Assembly: GCA_013151745.1 (NCBI GenBank)
Contig: JAADHS010000238.1
Span: 1 to 39,388 of the forward strand
Reading direction: 5' to 3'
DNA length: 39,388 nt
DNA from: Gammaproteobacteria bacterium
GTDB lineage: Bacteria > Pseudomonadota > Gammaproteobacteria > JAADHS01
Shown: positions 1-9,392 of the stretch, piece after piece
Layout: every line of letters starts with the position of its first letter
Position numbering within the stretch: the first letter of the stretch is position 1
The notes under the pieces: generated by a model
Databases searched by the model: none
The model's input: only the letters and a program-made list of their open reading frames with translations
What the model was told of the DNA's origin: nothing
Position numbers and translations under genes: made by a program

Positions 1-611
1 TAATTAAATATTGGTAAACCACCGCCTCTGGCGGTGTGACTCACATAGGCTCTGCCATTCCGGCGTGTAAGTGTGGAAAATGGTCCCCTTCATAAACTGG
101 CAAGTTGAGAAGGAGACCAAAATGAGAGATTGGCAAAACCAAGCTCACGTGAAGTATTATTGCAAATATCACATAGTATTTGTTCCAAAATATCGACGTA
201 AATCAATTTACGGGAAGTTGAGGAAAGAAATAGGTGGGATATTGAATGACCTATGTCGGCAGCAGGGCGTAGAGTTAGTCGAGGGTCATGCGATGGGTGA
301 TCACATTCACATATTACTAATGATACCGCCAAAATATAGTGTGGCAAATACGGTTGGTTTTTTGAAGGGGAAATCAGCAATTAGAATATTTCGAGATTAT
401 TTACAAGTAAAACGCAATTTTACAGGCCGTCATTTTTGGGCAAGAGGTTATTGCGTGAGTACTGTTGGGTTAGATGAAAAAATGATTAGAGAATATATTC
501 GAAACCAAGAAAGTGAAGAAAAACGTCAAGAGCAATTAAAATTGGAAGGTTTTTAATAGCCCCTTCCAGGGGCTTTCATCATACCACCCGCTATGCGGGT
601 GGTTTTTGATT
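1..611 (+). mobile_element. IS200/IS605-family insertion sequence, apparently complete
   Basis: A single-gene element of the HUH Y1 transposase group. The left end carries a hairpin at 20-36 (CACCGCC, loop TCT, GGCGGTG). The right end carries a hairpin at 583-603 (ACCACCCGC, loop TAT, GCGGGTGGT) followed by a T-run and TTTGAT. A second hairpin at 558-574 directly after the transposase stop (AGCCCC/GGGGCT) may be a terminator. There are no terminal inverted repeats and no target duplication, as expected for a family that moves as single-stranded DNA. Exact cleavage sites are not determined, so both boundaries are estimates and the left end could begin a few bases outside the window. Confidence 0.8.
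122..556 (+). CDS. tnpA: IS200/IS605 transposase TnpA (Y1 HUH)
   Basis: Single-strand DNA transposase that cuts and rejoins the element ends using subterminal hairpins. The ATG at 122 is chosen because it gives the usual family N-terminus (MRDWQNQAHVKYYCKYHIVF) and a length of about 144 residues, and it follows GAAGGAGAC; an upstream in-frame ATG at 71 lies inside the left-end DNA. The HUH motif is visible as DHIHIL in the segment GHAMGDHIHILLMIPPK. The catalytic tyrosine is most likely the one in REYIRNQE near the C-terminus. The frame is intact, so the enzyme could be active. No tnpB partner is present, as in the IS200 subgroup. Confidence 0.93.
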   Translation: MRDWQNQAHVKYYCKYHIVFVPKYRRKSIYGKLRKEIGGILNDLCRQQGVELVEGHAMGDHIHILLMIPPKYSVANTVGFLKGKSAIRIFRDYLQVKRNFTGRHFWARGYCVSTVGLDEKMIREYIRNQESEEKRQEQLKLEGF

Positions 612-676
612 TATGCGTTCGCTCTATAATTCATGGTGCAAATTTTCTTTTTCTATAGCTGAATAAAGAGGTATCT

Positions 677-739
677 ATGATTGGCAATAATGTCATTGAA
701 TATCCGAATGCCTACATTCATAACGCTATGGGTATATGA
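677..739 (+). pseudogene. Possible broken 5' end of a gene (20 codons)
   Basis: An ATG at 677 follows AAAGAGGTATCT, a good ribosome-binding site, and reads 20 codons (MIGNNVIEYPNAYIHNAMGI) before a stop that lies in the repeat at 715-737. This could be the start of a gene interrupted by the repeat, or chance. No family is recognised. Confidence 0.2.
715..737 (-). repeat. Fragment of dispersed palindromic repeat (family B)
   Basis: Read on the minus strand this is ATATACCCATAGCGTTATGA followed by ATG. It matches the left end of the repeats at 11263 and 20923 (TATA, CCATgGCGTTATGAATTTAGG) with one or two differences. Only the terminal part is present here. Confidence 0.6.
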
Positions 740-752
740 AAAGGCTACAAGC

Positions 753-967
753 TAAGGGCCTGTAAATAAATAACTTAACATTCTGCTTGTCCATCATTCC
801 CTCCGGTGTTGCTCATAAGGATTACATACAACGAATCCTGGAAGAAATGCCCTTGGGGTGAGCACCTTTGAGCGCCTTGCCTATATGGAAGTAGGTAAGA
901 GGCGAAAGCCTTGGAGACGAAACGCTAGCCGGCGCAGAATGTTAAGTTATTTATTTACAGGCCCTTA
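753..967. repeat. 215-bp MITE-like element with perfect 34-bp terminal inverted repeats (family A)
   Basis: Positions 753-786 and 934-967 are exact reverse complements over 34 bp. The end reads TAAGGGCCTGTAAATAAATA, followed by ACTTAACATTCTGC. The interior of about 147 bp has no convincing ORF. Size, perfect ends and lack of coding capacity fit a non-autonomous miniature element moved by a transposase elsewhere in the genome. The tip (GGGnCTGTAAAT) resembles IS256-type ends, but this is an inference. No clear target duplication was found. A solo copy of the end, with one mismatch in 32, lies at 11021-11052. Confidence 0.75.
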
Positions 968-1167
968 AGTATTGCGTTGTATGGTTATATCGGGCACGGG
1001 GTCTTTTTAGGTGTTGCTCGAGTTTTACAAAATTGATTTTACTGTAGTAGCGGATTAAATCCAGGCAATGGGGCGTTACTATAAAATAATACCGTCTTGG
1101 ATTGGAGAGCGGCAATATTGATGCCATTCCAAATTCAGGATTCAAGTTAAGCTTTTGAGGAATGTGT
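968..1167. other. Gene-free stretch before sulP
   Basis: The 200 bp between the MITE-like element and sulP hold no credible ORF on either strand. The region presumably carries the sulP promoter, but no convincing -35/-10 pair could be picked out. Confidence 0.4.
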
Positions 1168-3438
1168 ATGACGGAAACTCCACAAAATGGCATTAAAGGT
1201 TTAAAGCATTGGCGTTACGATTTGCTAGCGGGGTTGCAGGTCGCGCTGGTTTCATTACCGTTATCGATAGGTATTGCGATCGCGTCTGGTGCACCGGCCG
1301 TTACTGGATTAATTTCCGCAATTATTGCAGGTTTAATATTTCCTTTTCTCGGCGGCGCGTTTGTCACGATTAGTGGGCCAGCGGCGGGCTTAGCCCCGGC
1401 ACTTTTAGCGGGAATGTTAATGCTAGGTGGCGGTGATCTTGCTGAAGGCTATCCGTTGCTGCTGGTGGCAATTTGTCTGACGGGGTTATTGCAAATACTC
1501 TTGGCTTTTTTCAAAACGGGGCGTTATGCCATTTTTCTGCCTGTGACCGTGGTTGAAGCCATGTTGGCGGCTATCGGCTTAATTATCATTATCAAGCAAA
1601 TTCCTACACTGATGGGGGCGATACTACCCGCAGCAGGAACCATGCTCGCTTCTGTTACAAAATTGCCTCAAGCGCTATTACAAATTGATTGGGCTGTTTT
1701 TTTTATTGGCGCCATCAGCTTGTTTCTGATGTTTTATTTAAATAAGTCAAGATACGAATGGATGCGTAAAATACCGCCGGCACTGGTGGTGACCATATTA
1801 GGCATCTTGCTGGCCGCGCTCTTCTCGCTTGAGGCAAAGTATCTTATTACGATGCCTGACAAAGTGTTAGACGGAATTACCATGCCGGCTTTTGGCGAGG
1901 TCTTGTCACGGCCTGAACTATGGTGGGGGGTGTTGATGGTCGTGATTACTTTGACCTTGATTGATGGTGTTGAGTCATTGGCTACCATTAAGGCGGTAGA
2001 TAAAATTGACCCTTTTCAGCGTAAATCGGATCCCAATGTGACCTTGCGCTCGATGGGGATATCGAACACGCTTTCCAGTATTTTTGGTGGTTTGACCATT
2101 ATTCCTGGCGGTATAAAAAGTCGGACAAATATTGATGCGGGGGGGCGCACGCTGTGGGCTAATTTTTATAATGCCATGTTTTTATTGATATTTTTATTTG
2201 TTGCCGCAGAAGTGATTGCGATGGTGCCGTTGGCTGCTATTGCTGCCATTTTGATCTATGTGGGTTGGAAGCTATGTGAGTACAAGGTTTTTACTAAAAC
2301 CTACGCCATCGGACGTGATCAGCTTATTATTTTTATTATTACGGTGATTGCCATTCTGGGTACCGATCTTCTGGTTGGTATTCTGGTTGGCATTGCCGCA
2401 GAAGTGCTTATATTATTGTACTTGTTAACACCGTCATTTCGTTATGTCCTGACGGGGCGACTCAGTTTTAAACGTGCTTGTTGTCTGCTTTGGGATAATC
2501 TCAGAGTGATGTTTAAAACACCCATCCTGAAAATTAAAGAGCTAGAAAAAGAGGGTATTCCTCATTATGAGATCACCTTGTCTTCACTGGTTTGTTTTAA
2601 CCTGCTGCCGTTAGATAAAATACTCGCAAGTTTGCCTCCTAAAGAGGGGGTCACGTTGATTATTACTGAATCAGGACGAATTATTGATCATACTGCAATA
2701 GAGTACTTGCATCAATTTGAGGAAAAATGTGTGCGCGATGGTCGTCTCTTCGAGCTGGTTGGTGTCGAAAATTTTGTTAAGTTTACAGAGCACGCTTTGG
2801 CCGCTCGTATGCAGGATACCGCTTTAGCAAAGGAGCAGGTTGAGCGTACTGAACGAGAAAAGGAAATGGAACGTCTGGCTAAGCAATATAGCTTGAGTTT
2901 CCAGCCGGCTGAAGCGAGCATATTGAATGAGCAAGACTTTGTTTATCTGCGTCGCGGCGCTGATAAGCAGGAAAGTAATATTATGTTAGGCGAGTTTTCT
3001 GGCTGTACTGTGCGTTTGTTCGATTATAGTCATACGGCGGCACCAAATTATTACACTAAATACTGGAATACGATTATCACCTCACGTTGTCTTATTGCTT
3101 TGAGCGAAGAGATACCTGATATGGTGATCACGCCCGGACATTATCTGGAACCCTATCTTGTTGAATACGATGAAATTGAGCTGCCTTATGATGAAGGCTT
3201 TACGGATCAATATCGTTGTTTCGGCAAAGAGGGTAATGACCCGCTTTCATTTATTTCTCCAGAACTGATCGAGTTCCTGAAAAAGCATGACGGATTCTAT
3301 CTAGAGATACGTAAAGGGGTGATGTTGGCTTTCAGAAAAGTTAAGGGGCTTGAAAATACGGATGATATCTCGCTATTATTCTCCTTGGTGAAAATCTTTA
3401 ATGATTCTTGTGCTAACAACAAGTTAGGTAACGGGTAA
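1168..3438 (+). CDS. SulP-family anion transporter with STAS and an extra C-terminal domain
   Basis: Inner-membrane SulP (SLC26-like) carrier of about 756 residues, probably for sulfate, bicarbonate or another inorganic anion; the substrate cannot be told from sequence. The N-terminus (HWRYDLLAGLQVALVSLPLS) is the typical SulP signature. About ten or more hydrophobic segments run to roughly residue 430. A STAS-like domain follows at about 465-555 (ITLSSLVCFNLLPLDKIL...). A further domain of about 170 residues follows a charged linker at roughly 555-590; it contains VRLFDYSH and FGKEGNDPLSF and looks like the DUF3137 pattern, which is unusual for SulP proteins. GAGG sits 7 nt before the ATG at 1168; the ATG at 1162 is too close to it. 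Confidence 0.9.
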   Translation: MTETPQNGIKGLKHWRYDLLAGLQVALVSLPLSIGIAIASGAPAVTGLISAIIAGLIFPFLGGAFVTISGPAAGLAPALLAGMLMLGGGDLAEGYPLLLVAICLTGLLQILLAFFKTGRYAIFLPVTVVEAMLAAIGLIIIIKQIPTLMGAILPAAGTMLASVTKLPQALLQIDWAVFFIGAISLFLMFYLNKSRYEWMRKIPPALVVTILGILLAALFSLEAKYLITMPDKVLDGITMPAFGEVLSRPELWWGVLMVVITLTLIDGVESLATIKAVDKIDPFQRKSDPNVTLRSMGISNTLSSIFGGLTIIPGGIKSRTNIDAGGRTLWANFYNAMFLLIFLFVAAEVIAMVPLAAIAAILIYVGWKLCEYKVFTKTYAIGRDQLIIFIITVIAILGTDLLVGILVGIAAEVLILLYLLTPSFRYVLTGRLSFKRACCLLWDNLRVMFKTPILKIKELEKEGIPHYEITLSSLVCFNLLPLDKILASLPPKEGVTLIITESGRIIDHTAIEYLHQFEEKCVRDGRLFELVGVENFVKFTEHALAARMQDTALAKEQVERTEREKEMERLAKQYSLSFQPAEASILNEQDFVYLRRGADKQESNIMLGEFSGCTVRLFDYSHTAAPNYYTKYWNTIITSRCLIALSEEIPDMVITPGHYLEPYLVEYDEIELPYDEGFTDQYRCFGKEGNDPLSFISPELIEFLKKHDGFYLEIRKGVMLAFRKVKGLENTDDISLLFSLVKIFNDSCANNKLGNG

Positions 3439-3492
3439 GGTAAGCCGGGAAAGAACGGTATTGAAACCCGGTTTTTCGAGTAAATAAGGAAA

Positions 3493-3552
3493 ATATACCC
3501 ATGGCATCATGTTGTACGCGCTAACACCTACAACATGACGCCACGGGTATAT
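3493..3552. repeat. Compact palindromic repeat (family B)
   Basis: A near-perfect hairpin: 3493-3516 pairs with 3529-3552 (ATATACCCATGGC... against ...GCCACGGGTATAT) with two mismatches, around a 12-nt loop CGCGCTAACACC. The outer ends match the ends of the 187-bp repeat at 20923-21109, and the loop plus right arm match its right end (CGCGCTAAtACCT...GCCACGGaTATATA). It is probably an internally deleted copy of that element. It lies between sulP and tex and could also act as a transcription attenuator. Confidence 0.65.
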
Positions 3553-3606
3553 AACAAAAATGTGCACGAAATAGTTCATATGCTAACTTAAGGATTTTGT
3601 AGTTTT

Positions 3607-5931
3607 ATGTCATTACCTGCTATTGAGCAACGCCTCGCCGAGGAACTTAATGCTAAGGCGGTGCAAATTATTGCCGCCATAACACTATTGGATGAAGGGG
3701 CAACGGTTCCTTTTATTGCACGTTATCGTAAGGAGGTCACCGGAGGTCTGGATGATAGCCAATTGCGTACTCTGGCGGAGCGTCTGGTTTATCTGCGTGA
3801 GTTAGAAGAACGCCGTATTGCTATTATCAAGTCGATTAATGAGCAAGACAAAATGACGGAAACCTTAAAAGCTTCGTTATTAAATGCAGACACAAAAACA
3901 CGACTGGAAGATCTTTATTTGCCGTACAAGAAAAAACGTCGTACCAAAGCGCAAATCGCACGGGAAGCAGGCCTGGAGCCGTTAGCGGAAGCCTTGCTGG
4001 ATAACCCGACACTGGAGCCTGAAAGTAAGGCTGCTGAATTTGTTGACGTCGATAAAGAAATTAATGATGTTAATACAGCGCTTGATGGCGCCAGGCAAAT
4101 TTTAATGGAACGTTTCTCTGAAGATGCCGAATTGCTTAGTGAGCTGCGCGACTATGGTTGGGATCAAGGGGTTTTACATTCTACCGTCTTGCCAGATAAA
4201 GAAAATGAAGCGGCTAAATTTTCTGATTATTTCGATAAGACAGAGGCTATTAAAGCGATCCCTTCACATCGCGCGTTAGCAATGTTTCGTGGGCGCACAG
4301 AGGGGTTTTTAAATTTAGCACTAGAACTACCGGGAGACGAGGAAGCCATCGCACAGCGTGTACCAACGCAAGGGGAACGGATGATTGCTCGTCGTTTTGT
4401 CATTAAAAATGAAGGCCGAGCAGCGGATCGCTGGTTAACGGATACGGTGCGTTGGACCTGGCGTGTCAAGTTGAGCCTGCATGTTGATATGGAGCTGAAA
4501 AAGCGTCTGCGTGAATCTGCGGAATCAGAAGCCATCAAAGTTTTTGCCAGTAATTTGCAAGACTTATTGTTGGCCGCCCCTGCGGGTCCCCGTGCAACGA
4601 TGGGCCTGGACCCCGGTTTGCGAACCGGAGTGAAAGTGGCCGTAGTGGATAAGACAGGTAAGCTGATTGAATATGCGACGATTTATCCGCATGCACCTAA
4701 AAACCAATGGGATCAGTCTATTCATATTCTTTCGGCTTTGGCAAAAAAACATCAAGTTGATTTGCTCAGTATCGGCAATGGGACGGCATCACGCGAGACC
4801 GATAAACTGGCTGGCGAATTGATCAAAAAACACAAAGAATTGAAACTGACCAAAATCATGGTCTCTGAAGCAGGCGCTTCAGTGTACTCTGCTTCAGAAC
4901 TGGCTGCACGTGAGTTTCCTGATGTGGATGTGACTATTCGTGGGGCGGTTTCAATTGCCCGGCGTTTGCAAGATCCTTTGGCAGAACTGGTCAAGATCGA
5001 ACCCAAAGCCATTGGTGTGGGGCAGTATCAACACGACTTAAATCAATTAAAGTTAATGCATAGTTTAGAGGCTGTTATAGAAGATTGCGTGAATGCCGTG
5101 GGCGTTGATGTGAATACGGCTTCAGCGGCTTTGTTAACACAAATAGCAGGTTTAAATACCACCATAGCGCAGAATATCGTCGACTACCGAGACCAGCACG
5201 GTGCGTTTCCCAACCGTAAGGCCTTTCTTAAGGTCGCTCGCCTAGGGCCGAAAGCATTTGAACAAGCTGCGGGTTTTTTACGAGTGATGAACGGTGACAA
5301 CCCTTTGGATGCCTCGGCGGTACACCCCGAGGCCTATCCTCTGGTTAAGCGAATTGCGCAAATGAACAAACGTGATATTCGGGAATTAATGGGCGATCGT
5401 GCTTTTTTGAAAAAACTCGAACCGAAGCAGTTCACCGATGAGCAATTTGGCGAACCGACCGTTCGTGATATTTTAAGTGAGCTGGAAAAACCCGGACGTG
5501 ACCCTCGACCCGAGTTCACCACCGCCCACTTTCAAGATGGCATCGAAAAAGTCAGCGACCTGAAGGAGGGCATGAGCCTGGAAGGGGTGGTGACCAATGT
5601 GACTAATTTTGGTGCTTTTGTTGATGTGGGTGTTCATCAAGATGGTCTGGTGCATATTTCAGAACTTGCCGATAAATTTGTCAGTGATCCGCGTGAAGTC
5701 GTCAAAGCAGGTGAGGTTGTTAAAGTTCGCGTACTCGACGTAGACTTAAAACGACAACGTGTTGCACTCAGTATGAAAAAACAAAGTCATGGCGCAGAAA
5801 AAATTAAAGAAGAACGTATTGCCACAATACCGCGCAGTGGTAAATCAAACAAGAACAATAAAGCAAAACAACGTACAGATTCAAAACCGCAGTCCGCCAT
5901 GGCGGCCGCTTTTGAGAAATTTAAGCGGTAA
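3607..5931 (+). CDS. tex: Tex RNA-binding transcription accessory protein
   Basis: Cytoplasmic nucleic-acid-binding protein of 774 residues, the normal length for Tex (YhgF). The N-terminal helical region starts [20 protein letters not shown] and includes [21 protein letters not shown] YqgF/RNase H-like domain begins near residue 330 ([11 protein letters not shown]). Helix-hairpin-helix motifs follow around 490-560 ([20 protein letters not shown]). An S1 domain sits at about 650-725 ([27 protein letters not shown]). The tail is basic. All domains are in frame with no sign of damage. The gene stands alone, convergent with purK. The Shine-Dalgarno is weak (AAGGATTTTGTAGTTTT before the ATG). Confidence 0.96.
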   Translation: MSLPAIEQRLAEELNAKAVQIIAAITLLDEGATVPFIARYRKEVTGGLDDSQLRTLAERLVYLRELEERRIAIIKSINEQDKMTETLKASLLNADTKTRLEDLYLPYKKKRRTKAQIAREAGLEPLAEALLDNPTLEPESKAAEFVDVDKEINDVNTALDGARQILMERFSEDAELLSELRDYGWDQGVLHSTVLPDKENEAAKFSDYFDKTEAIKAIPSHRALAMFRGRTEGFLNLALELPGDEEAIAQRVPTQGERMIARRFVIKNEGRAADRWLTDTVRWTWRVKLSLHVDMELKKRLRESAESEAIKVFASNLQDLLLAAPAGPRATMGLDPGLRTGVKVAVVDKTGKLIEYATIYPHAPKNQWDQSIHILSALAKKHQVDLLSIGNGTASRETDKLAGELIKKHKELKLTKIMVSEAGASVYSASELAAREFPDVDVTIRGAVSIARRLQDPLAELVKIEPKAIGVGQYQHDLNQLKLMHSLEAVIEDCVNAVGVDVNTASAALLTQIAGLNTTIAQNIVDYRDQHGAFPNRKAFLKVARLGPKAFEQAAGFLRVMNGDNPLDASAVHPEAYPLVKRIAQMNKRDIRELMGDRAFLKKLEPKQFTDEQFGEPTVRDILSELEKPGRDPRPEFTTAHFQDGIEKVSDLKEGMSLEGVVTNVTNFGAFVDVGVHQDGLVHISELADKFVSDPREVVKAGEVVKVRVLDVDLKRQRVALSMKKQSHGAEKIKEERIATIPRSGKSNKNNKAKQRTDSKPQSAMAAAFEKFKR

Positions 5932-6000
5932 AAAGTGATTCGCTATGCCAGGGATATATCCCTGGGTAGTCGGGTTGCACGGGCAAAAATCCATACCTTC

Positions 6001-6024
6001 AGCGCGAGACTCGTAACTCGCGCT
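6001..6024. terminator. Hairpin between convergent tex and purK
   Basis: AGCGCGAG at 6001-6008 pairs perfectly with CTCGCGCT at 6017-6024 across an 8-nt loop, and is followed by TGTTATTT on the plus strand. It sits between two convergent genes, so it may end transcripts from both sides, although the T-run is weak. A second, perfect 18-bp palindrome (CCAGGGATATATCCCTGG) lies just upstream at 5948-5965. Confidence 0.5.
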
Positions 6025-6030
6025 TGTTAT

Positions 6031-7113
6031 TTACCTTGGTGCTATTTTAACAAGAGCTTCTATTTCATTTGCTAAGGTGTTTTCATCGCGGGTACAGATA
6101 TTAATATGTCCTAGTTTTCTGCCGGGTCGTTCTTCTTTGCCATAGAGGTGTAAATTTACGTGTGTTTGTTCCAGAATTTTTTCGTATTTTGGAACGGTGC
6201 CAATGAGATTGATCATGGCGGCATGGCCGATGCTGTCTGTTGAGCCTAAAGGTAGATCGAGTATGGCACGTAGATGGTTTTCAAACTGATCAATGATGCT
6301 TCCATTTTGGGTCCAGTGACCGGAGTTATGTACACGCGGTGCAAATTCATTCGCCAACAGTTGCTCTCCTACCTGAAATAACTCAAGTGCAATGACACCC
6401 ACGTAGTCGAGGTGGTGGAGTAAACGTTGCACGTAATCTATCGCCAGGTTTTGTACAGGGTCCTGTTGCAATACTTTAGATGAACGTAATATGCCAGCAT
6501 CATGAACATTCTCTGTAACAGGGTAATATTTGCTTTTTCCTTTACGGTTGCGTACGGCAATAATAGAAATTTCTCGGTCAAAGGGGATCAAGGCTTCAAC
6601 AATACAAGGAACGCCCTGTAGTGTTTTCCAGGCCGCATCTAAATCGGTTGCACTTCGTAAAACCACTTGGCCTTTGCCATCATAACCTTGTCTACGTGTT
6701 TTTATCAGTGCCGGGTACAATATTTTTTGCATGGCATTTTTCAGGTCTGCTAAGTTATCGACAGGGGCAAAATGCGCTGTAGCTATGCCAAGTTCAGAGA
6801 AGAGTGCTTTTTCGTGTAATCGATCCTGAGCTGTGATCAAGGCTGAGCGAGGTGGGTAGACTGGAACTTGATTGGCAAGAAATTCTAAAGCAGAAGCGGG
6901 GATGTTTTCGAATTCATAGGTGACGACATCGGCTTGTTGCGCGAGGAGTTCAAGCTTGGCGGGGTCATCATAGCTGCCGTGAATGTGCTTCGCGACCCCT
7001 TTTGCGCAGGCTTCTTTTTCGGGGTCGAGTATAATAAATTTTAAACCTAAAGGATGCCCTGCAAGGGCGAGCATTCTTGCCAGTTGCCCCCCCCCTAAAA
7101 TACCAACGATCAT
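6031..7113 (-). CDS. purK: N5-carboxyaminoimidazole ribonucleotide synthase PurK
   Basis: ATP-grasp enzyme of purine synthesis that carboxylates AIR to N5-CAIR with ATP and bicarbonate; the product is passed to PurE. It is 360 residues, normal for PurK. The N-terminus [19 protein letters not shown] is the preATP-grasp dinucleotide-like fold, [11 protein letters not shown] is the ATP-grasp glycine-rich segment, and [14 protein letters not shown] is the conserved metal and substrate region. The ATG overlaps the purE stop by 4 nt (ATGA), so the two are translationally coupled in the order purE-purK. Confidence 0.97.
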   Translation of the reverse strand: MIVGILGGGQLARMLALAGHPLGLKFIILDPEKEACAKGVAKHIHGSYDDPAKLELLAQQADVVTYEFENIPASALEFLANQVPVYPPRSALITAQDRLHEKALFSELGIATAHFAPVDNLADLKNAMQKILYPALIKTRRQGYDGKGQVVLRSATDLDAAWKTLQGVPCIVEALIPFDREISIIAVRNRKGKSKYYPVTENVHDAGILRSSKVLQQDPVQNLAIDYVQRLLHHLDYVGVIALELFQVGEQLLANEFAPRVHNSGHWTQNGSIIDQFENHLRAILDLPLGSTDSIGHAAMINLIGTVPKYEKILEQTHVNLHLYGKEERPGRKLGHINICTRDENTLANEIEALVKIAPR

Positions 7114-7619
7114 GGTTCTGATTTTCTGGGGTCAGGATGGGCTAAAACCTGCTGGGTTTGTTTGCTTCTGAATGCCTCTATCGCGATACGATATTGAGGA
7201 TATTTATTAGCGAGAATAGACGCAGCCAGGATCGCTGCATTGGTTGCCCCGGCTTTGCCGATCGCTAAAGTCGCGACAGGAATGCCTGATGGCATTTGCA
7301 CAATAGACAGCAGCGAATCTTGCCCACTGAGCGCTTTGCTCTGTACTGGCACCCCTAACACGGGCAAGGAAGTTTTAGCGGCCGTCATGCCGGGTAAGTG
7401 CGCTGCGCCGCCGGCACCTGCAATAATGACTTCCAGGCCTCGTTCGATCGCTGTCTCGGCATAACGAAAGAGTTTGTCGGGTGTTCTGTGGGCTGAAACA
7501 ACTTCAACTTCATGGGGGATGTTAAATTCTATAAGTTTTTCAGTAGCATGGCGCATCGTCTCCCAGTCAGAAGTAGAGCCCATGATAATACCGACTAGAG
7601 GTGTGTTGCTGTTCGTCAT
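7110..7619 (-). CDS. purE: N5-carboxyaminoimidazole ribonucleotide mutase PurE
   Basis: Class I PurE, which moves the carboxylate of N5-CAIR to C4 to give CAIR in purine synthesis. The visible motifs are [13 protein letters not shown] at the N-terminus, SAHRTPD, and the active-site region [12 protein letters not shown] with its conserved His. The ATG at 7619 gives 169 residues, the E. coli length. An in-frame TTG at 7640 would add seven residues, but has no Shine-Dalgarno, whereas GAGA lies upstream of the ATG. It is the first gene of a two-gene purEK operon. Confidence 0.96.
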   Translation of the reverse strand: MTNSNTPLVGIIMGSTSDWETMRHATEKLIEFNIPHEVEVVSAHRTPDKLFRYAETAIERGLEVIIAGAGGAAHLPGMTAAKTSLPVLGVPVQSKALSGQDSLLSIVQMPSGIPVATLAIGKAGATNAAILAASILANKYPQYRIAIEAFRSKQTQQVLAHPDPRKSEP

Positions 7620-7889
7620 AGTAATTCGTTTCTCAAACAATTGTTTTAATTATTGTGCTTGTATCAATCTAGAAGAAGTACCCTTGGAGTGCATCGTGGA
7701 TCAGCTGCGTTTTTTAGGTTTAAGTAGGCGGGTTATTATACAGTATTCACACCCTTGCTTAAAATAATCGAATTATGATCGGGAATGTATGTGATTATGA
7801 CTTGAGTGGTTGAGCACTTTGTTTTTGTCTCTTAAATAGAATAAGGTTTTAATGGGGCGACGTTTCAGGTTCACTTTAAAATTATTTTA

Positions 7890-9392
7890 TTACATTTTTT
7901 TATGTCGATTTTGGCGATAATTTTTGACCTTTTCGGGTGTTTTTTGAGTCAGAGCCTCCGCAAATTTAGCCTGTCCTTTTAAACCTGACTGATGATAATC
8001 TGCTATTAACACCGTGTAGATTTTTTGAGAGTCTAGTTTTAAGGCTTCGCTGAGCCCTTGGAAAAGCAAATCGAACAATTTTGTTAACGCGATTTGGTGT
8101 GTTTGTTGTGTCGTTAGGTATAACCAGTCAGACAAAAGCATAAATTGTTGAAAGGGCATTTTGCCAAGTAATAGTGGCAAAGTGTTGTTGAACCGACCCG
8201 AATTACCAATTAAATCCCAGTAGCGTGCAAAACGGCTTAAACGCTGCATTTCGGCAAAGGAGAGACCTTGCGTGCTGAGCACGGAATAAGGTGTGACAGA
8301 GTGATATTTCATGTCATAAGGCAGCGTGTGCTGGTCGATCGGTGTACCCTTTAAGCGTTTGAGAATGCCGACTTGAATCTCTTGTACGCCGGTGCCAATG
8401 AGTTGATCGAAACTGTGTGCAAATGTGGCCATTGTTTCACCGGGCAGGCCAATAATCAAATCCGCATGAATATGAGCCGCAGACTTGGAATGTAGCCAAC
8501 GCAGGTTGGTCAGGGTCAGTTCATTGTTTTGTTTGCGGTTGATCAGTTTCTGAACAATGGGGGTAAGGCTTTGTACGCCCACTTCAAATTGTAATGTATT
8601 ACTGGGGAATTGCAGGATTAACTGCTTTAATTCTTCAGGAAGCCGGTCAGGTATGAGTTCAAAGTGGACGAATAAGTGTTTATCTATTCGTTCTATGAAA
8701 AATGTCATTATACGAATGCTGTCGGTGATTTTTAAGTTGAACGTTCTATCAACGAATTTGAATCGGCGTACTCCCTTGTTGTAGAGTTTTTCCATTTCGT
8801 CCAAAAATTCATTTTGAGGAAAAGACCAGGCCGTCTTATCTAAAGCAGAAAGACAGAATTCACACTTGAATGGACAGCCGCGAGATGCTTCGACGTAAAT
8901 AACTCGGTTTTTGATGTCGTCATCATTATAATATTGATAGGGTAGCGCCAGTTCTTTGAGCCGGGGGTTAGGTGCCGAAATAAATTTATTTAACGGGGCT
9001 GGGCCATGCAAAAGCTGGTCGCAAAGTTCGCCGAATGCCAAATCGGCATAGCCTGAAATAATATAATCAGATAACTGGGTAATGGCTTGTTTGCTCGCGT
9101 CATGGCTGATCTCAGGGCCACCGAGTACCACTAGGGTATGAGGTGAAATTTGTTTGATAATACTAACCAATTCGGTGCTTTGTTGTATATTCCATATGTA
9201 TATACCGATGCCAATTATTTCAGGATTGAGTCGCAATAATTGTTCGGCAATATCAACAGGCCGGGTGCTGATAACGAACTCAACGATATGGGTTTCCTCT
9301 ACAAGCACCCCCATATTGGCTTTGATATAACGCAACCCCAAAGCCGTATGAATGTAGCGAGCATTCAGTGTGGTTAAAATAATTTTGCTCAT
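7890..9392 (-). CDS. B12-binding domain radical SAM protein
   Basis: 500-residue protein with an N-terminal cobalamin-binding-like Rossmann domain (about 1-140; IGIGIYIWNIQ, LVVLGGPEIS). A radical SAM core with the cluster motif C173-x3-C177-x2-C180 (RGCPFKCEFC) follows. The C-terminal 150 residues fit the DUF4080-type extension often found in this group. Substrate unknown; members of the wider class do methylations or ring rearrangements, but none can be assigned here. Its ATG overlaps the tcdA stop by 4 nt, so it is coupled to tcdA and probably cotranscribed with tatD. The classical B12-binding DxHxxG motif is not obvious, so cobalamin binding is uncertain. Confidence 0.88.
   Translation of the reverse strand: MSKIILTTLNARYIHTALGLRYIKANMGVLVEETHIVEFVISTRPVDIAEQLLRLNPEIIGIGIYIWNIQQSTELVSIIKQISPHTLVVLGGPEISHDASKQAITQLSDYIISGYADLAFGELCDQLLHGPAPLNKFISAPNPRLKELALPYQYYNDDDIKNRVIYVEASRGCPFKCEFCLSALDKTAWSFPQNEFLDEMEKLYNKGVRRFKFVDRTFNLKITDSIRIMTFFIERIDKHLFVHFELIPDRLPEELKQLILQFPSNTLQFEVGVQSLTPIVQKLINRKQNNELTLTNLRWLHSKSAAHIHADLIIGLPGETMATFAHSFDQLIGTGVQEIQVGILKRLKGTPIDQHTLPYDMKYHSVTPYSVLSTQGLSFAEMQRLSRFARYWDLIGNSGRFNNTLPLLLGKMPFQQFMLLSDWLYLTTQQTHQIALTKLFDLLFQGLSEALKLDSQKIYTVLIADYHQSGLKGQAKFAEALTQKTPEKVKNYRQNRHKKM

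Noticed and set aside
90..380. Minus-strand ORF opposite the transposase
   Set aside because: Antisense shadow of tnpA with no ribosome site and no family similarity.
951..1193. Minus-strand ORF of 80 codons ahead of sulP
   Set aside because: It includes part of the MITE-like inverted end and has no start signals; a chance open frame.
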